From positions 1,426,001 through 1,490,000 of the forward strand of contig NC_134997.1 of NCBI RefSeq assembly GCF_050947335.1: DNA of 64,000 nucleotides, written 5' to 3'. Shown in pieces: positions 61,078-64,000 of this stretch (positions are counted from its first letter, which is position 1; each line of letters starts with the position of its first letter). The position numbers were made by a program, and so were the translations under genes. The notes beneath the pieces are model-generated. The model searched no databases. It saw only the letters and a list, made by a program, of their open reading frames with translations, and had not been told where the DNA came from. The DNA comes from Megachile rotundata (taxonomy: Eukaryota > Arthropoda > Insecta > Hymenoptera > Megachilidae).

Positions 61078-62539
61078 ACAATCACGATCCCACAATCACA
61101 ACCACACAATCACACAGTCACAATCCCACAATCACGATCACACAATCGCAATCACAATCCCACAATCACAATGACACAATCACAGTCACGATCACACAAT
61201 CACAATCACACAATCTCAATCCCACAATCACAATCGCACAATCACAATCGCACTATCACAATCGCACTATCACAATCGCACTATCACAATCGCACAATCA
61301 CAATCGCACAATCACAATCGCGCAGTCCCAATCGCACTGTCACAATCGCACTGTCACAATCGCACTGTCACAATCGCACAATCACAATCGCACAATCACA
61401 ATCGCACTATCACAATCGCACTATCACAATCACAATCACACAATCACAGTCACGATCACACAATCACAATCACACAATCTCAATCCCACAATCACAATCA
61501 CACAATCACAGTCACACAATCACAATCACACAATCACACAGTCACGATCCCACAATCACGATCACACAATCACGACCACACAATCACGATGACACAATCA
61601 CGATCACACAATCACAATCACACAATCACAATCACACAATCGCAATCCCACAATCGCAATCATACAATCGCAATCACACAATCGCAATCACACAAACGCA
61701 ATCACACGATCGCAATCACACGATCGCGATCACACGATCGCGATCACACGATCGCGATCACACGATCACGATCACACTATCACGATCACACAATCACAGT
61801 CACACAATCACAATCACACAGTCACACAATCACAATCACACAATCACAGTCACGATCACACAATCACAATCACACAATCTCAATCCCACAATCACAATCA
61901 CACAATCACATTCACACAATCACAATCACACAACCACAACCACACAATCCCACAGTCACAATCCCACAATCACAATCACACAATCACAGTCACACAATCG
62001 CAATCACACAATCGCACAGTCACAATCCCACAATCACGATCACCCAATCACGATCACCCAATCACGATCACCCAATCACGATCACACAATCACGATCACA
62101 CAATCACGATCACACAATCACGATCACACAATCACACAGTCACAATCCCACAATCACGATCACACAATCACGACCACACAGTCACAATCACACAATCGCA
62201 ATCACAATCCCACAATCACAATCACACAATCACATTCACACAATCACAATCACACAACCCCAACCACACAATCCCACAGTCACAATCCCACAATCACGAT
62301 CACACAATGACGACCACACAGTCACGATCACACAATCGCCATCACACAATCACAATCACACAACCACAATCACACAATCACAACCACACAATCACAATCA
62401 CACAATCACAATCACACAATCACGATCACACAATCACGATCACACAATCACGATCACACAATCACCATCACACAATCACGATCACAAAATCACGATCACA
62501 ATCACGATCACACAATCACGATTACACAATCACGATCAC

Positions 62540-64000
62540 AGAATCCTAATCACACAATCAGGATCACACAATCACGATCACATAATCACGGTCACACAAT
62601 CACGGTCACACAATCACGATCACACAATCACACAATCACAATCACAATCACATAATCACAATCACACAATCACAATCACAATCACACAATCACAATCAAA
62701 CAATCACGATCGCACAATCACGATCGCACAATCACGATCGCACAATCACGATCGCACAATCACGATCGCACAATCACGATCGCACAATCACGATCGCACA
62801 ATCACGATCGCACATTCACGATCGCACAATCACGATCGCACAATCACGATCGCACAATCACGATCGCACAATCACGATCGCACAATCACGATCGCACAAT
62901 CACGATCGCACAATCACGATCGCACAATCACGATCGCACAATCACGATCGCACAATCACGATCGCACAATCACGATCACACAATCACGACCACACAATCA
63001 CACAGTCACAATCCCACAATCACGATCACACAATCGCAATCACAATCCCACAATCACAATGACACAATCACAGTCACGATCACACAATCACAGTCACACA
63101 ATCTCAATCCCACAATCACAATCACACGATCACAGTCACACAATCACAATCACACAATCACACAGTCACGATCCCACAATCACGGTCACACAATCACGAC
63201 CACACAATCACGATGACACAATCACGATCACACAATCACAATCACACAATCACAATCACACAATCGCAATCCCACAATCGCTATCATACAATCGCAATCA
63301 CACAATCGCAATCACACAAACGCAATCACACGATCGCAATCACACGATCGCAATCACACGATCGCGATCACACGATCACGATCACACTATCACGATCACA
63401 CAATCACAGTCACACAATCACAATCACACAGTCACACAATCACAATCACACAATCACAGTCACGATCACACAATCACAATCACACAATCTCAATCCCACA
63501 ATCACAATCACACAATCACAGTCACACAATCACAATCACACAATCACACAGTCACGATCCCACAATCACGATCACACAATCACGACCACACAATCACGAT
63601 CACACAATCACAATCACACAATCACGATCACACAATCACGATCACACAATCACGACAACACAATCACGACCACACAATCACGATCACACTATCACGATGA
63701 CACAATCACGATCACACAATCACGATCACACAATCACAATCACACAATCACGATCACACAATCACAATCACACAACCACAACCACACAATCACACAGTCA
63801 CAATCCCACAATCACGATCACACAATCACGACCACACAGTCACAATCACACAATCGCAATCACAATCCCACAATCACAATCGCACAATCACAGTCACACA
63901 ATCACAATCACACAACCACAACCACACAATCACACAGTCACAATCCCACAATCACGATCACACAATCACGACCACACAGTCACGATCACACAATCACGAT
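62540..64000. repeat. Start of a further copy, cut by the window edge
   Basis: The marker at 62540 restarts sequence equivalent to 58082, a 4,458-bp tandem offset. Both stretches share the cggtcacacaatcacgacc variant (58711 and 63183), where the older copies near 5030 and 32345 read cgatcac, so they descend from one recent duplication. The window ends inside the repeat. Confidence 0.82.
62700..62965. repeat. CGATCG block, 19 units
   Basis: Unit 9 begins acattc and no actatcgc unit is present, matching the block at 58242 except for one extra unit on the right. Confidence 0.95.

Larger units (their letters stand above)
56930..62539. repeat. Higher-order segment, copy 3 (rearranged)
   Basis: It enters at sequence equivalent to about 3.24 kb of copy 1. 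Offsets are 53,701 at the ccacaataac variant (57128), 53,681 at 58587, 51,130 at the marker at 60672, and 50,977 at 61171. The 2,550-bp drop shows that only one of the two 2.5-kb sub-repeats is present. The last CGATCG block has 15 units. Confidence 0.85.
1..64000. repeat. Satellite array of a 14-bp unit, spanning the whole window
   Basis: Every part of the window is built from variants of acaatcacgatcac, an 8-mer plus a 6-mer that both contain ATCAC. Common substitutions are G/A at the single CpG (cacgatc or cacaatc), atcgc for atcac, agtcac for aatcac, actatc for acaatc, and atccc for atcac. The strand shown is extremely biased: the consensus has 6 A, 5 C, 2 T and 1 G. Single-base indels are rare, and length changes are almost always whole 14-mers or 6-mers. 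No unique sequence, promoter, intron-bearing gene, tRNA, rRNA or transposon was seen on either strand. The array starts before base 1 and continues past base 64000. It is most likely eukaryotic heterochromatic satellite DNA; the species cannot be named from this sequence. Confidence 0.97.

Noticed and set aside
1..64000. Telomeric repeat or a classical centromere box
   Set aside because: No TTAGGG/CCCTAA-type runs and no CENP-B-box-like sequence were seen. A centromeric location cannot be inferred from sequence alone.
1..64000. G-quadruplex or i-motif potential
   Set aside because: Runs of G or C of three or more are almost absent (only isolated atccca), so neither structure is supported.
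1..64000. Naming the source species or a known satellite family
   Set aside because: No unique flanking sequence is present and I do not recognise the unit with certainty.

Overview
The whole 64 kb window is one uninterrupted satellite/minisatellite array with no gene, RNA gene, transposon or unique-sequence island that I can support. The base unit is a 14-mer, consensus acaatcacgatcac. It is an 8-mer (acaatcac) joined to a 6-mer (gatcac or aatcac), so the trinucleotide ATC recurs at alternating 6- and 8-base spacing. The array runs off both ends of the window, so its true length is over 64 kb. A continuous array of this size points to a eukaryotic nuclear genome (pericentromeric, subtelomeric or sex-chromosome heterochromatin would be typical). 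Nothing in the sequence identifies the species.

There are four kinds of sub-array. (1) The 14-mer with G/A variation at the CpG position (acaatcacgatcac, acaatcacaatcac). (2) Nineteen blocks of acaatcacgatcgc, 2 to 73 units long, each unit carrying a CGATCG palindrome. (3) Blocks of acaatcgcaatcac, about 9 to 17 units. (4) Twenty-three pure hexamer tracts (aatcac)n, n = 9 to 19. A rare marker, agaatcct(a/c)atcac, occurs 28 times and helps define the higher-order structure.

Layout: 1-12.2 kb is a composite segment containing a 2,487-bp tandem duplication (4.4-9.4 kb). 12.2-13.9 kb is a related 1.6-kb piece. 14.1-24.2 kb is a two-copy tandem repeat of 5,088/4,984 bp, followed by a partial third copy. 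24.8-27.3 kb is a linker. 27.3-39.5 kb is a second copy of 1-12.2 kb. 39.5-43.4 kb is another copy of 13.9-17.8 kb. 43.4-48.8 kb is a mosaic with an 822-bp tandem duplication. 48.8-55.6 kb is a 3.05/3.77-kb tandem duplication whose second copy has a CGATCG block 50 units longer. 56.9 kb to the end is a third, rearranged copy of the first segment, itself containing a ~4.46-kb tandem duplication. This is the pattern expected from unequal exchange plus replication slippage.

The long open reading frames on the + strand (up to 1,223 codons) are a by-product of the motif. In the consensus, T is always followed by C, so no frame has a stop. Because 14 is not a multiple of 3, all three forward frames encode the same 14-residue peptide. 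The reverse strand has TGA in each unit and is closed. I annotate none of these as genes. I found no credible new functional system; the interest lies in the array's layered evolution and its sequence-level oddities. Coordinates of segment boundaries are by eye and approximate unless tied to a stated marker.
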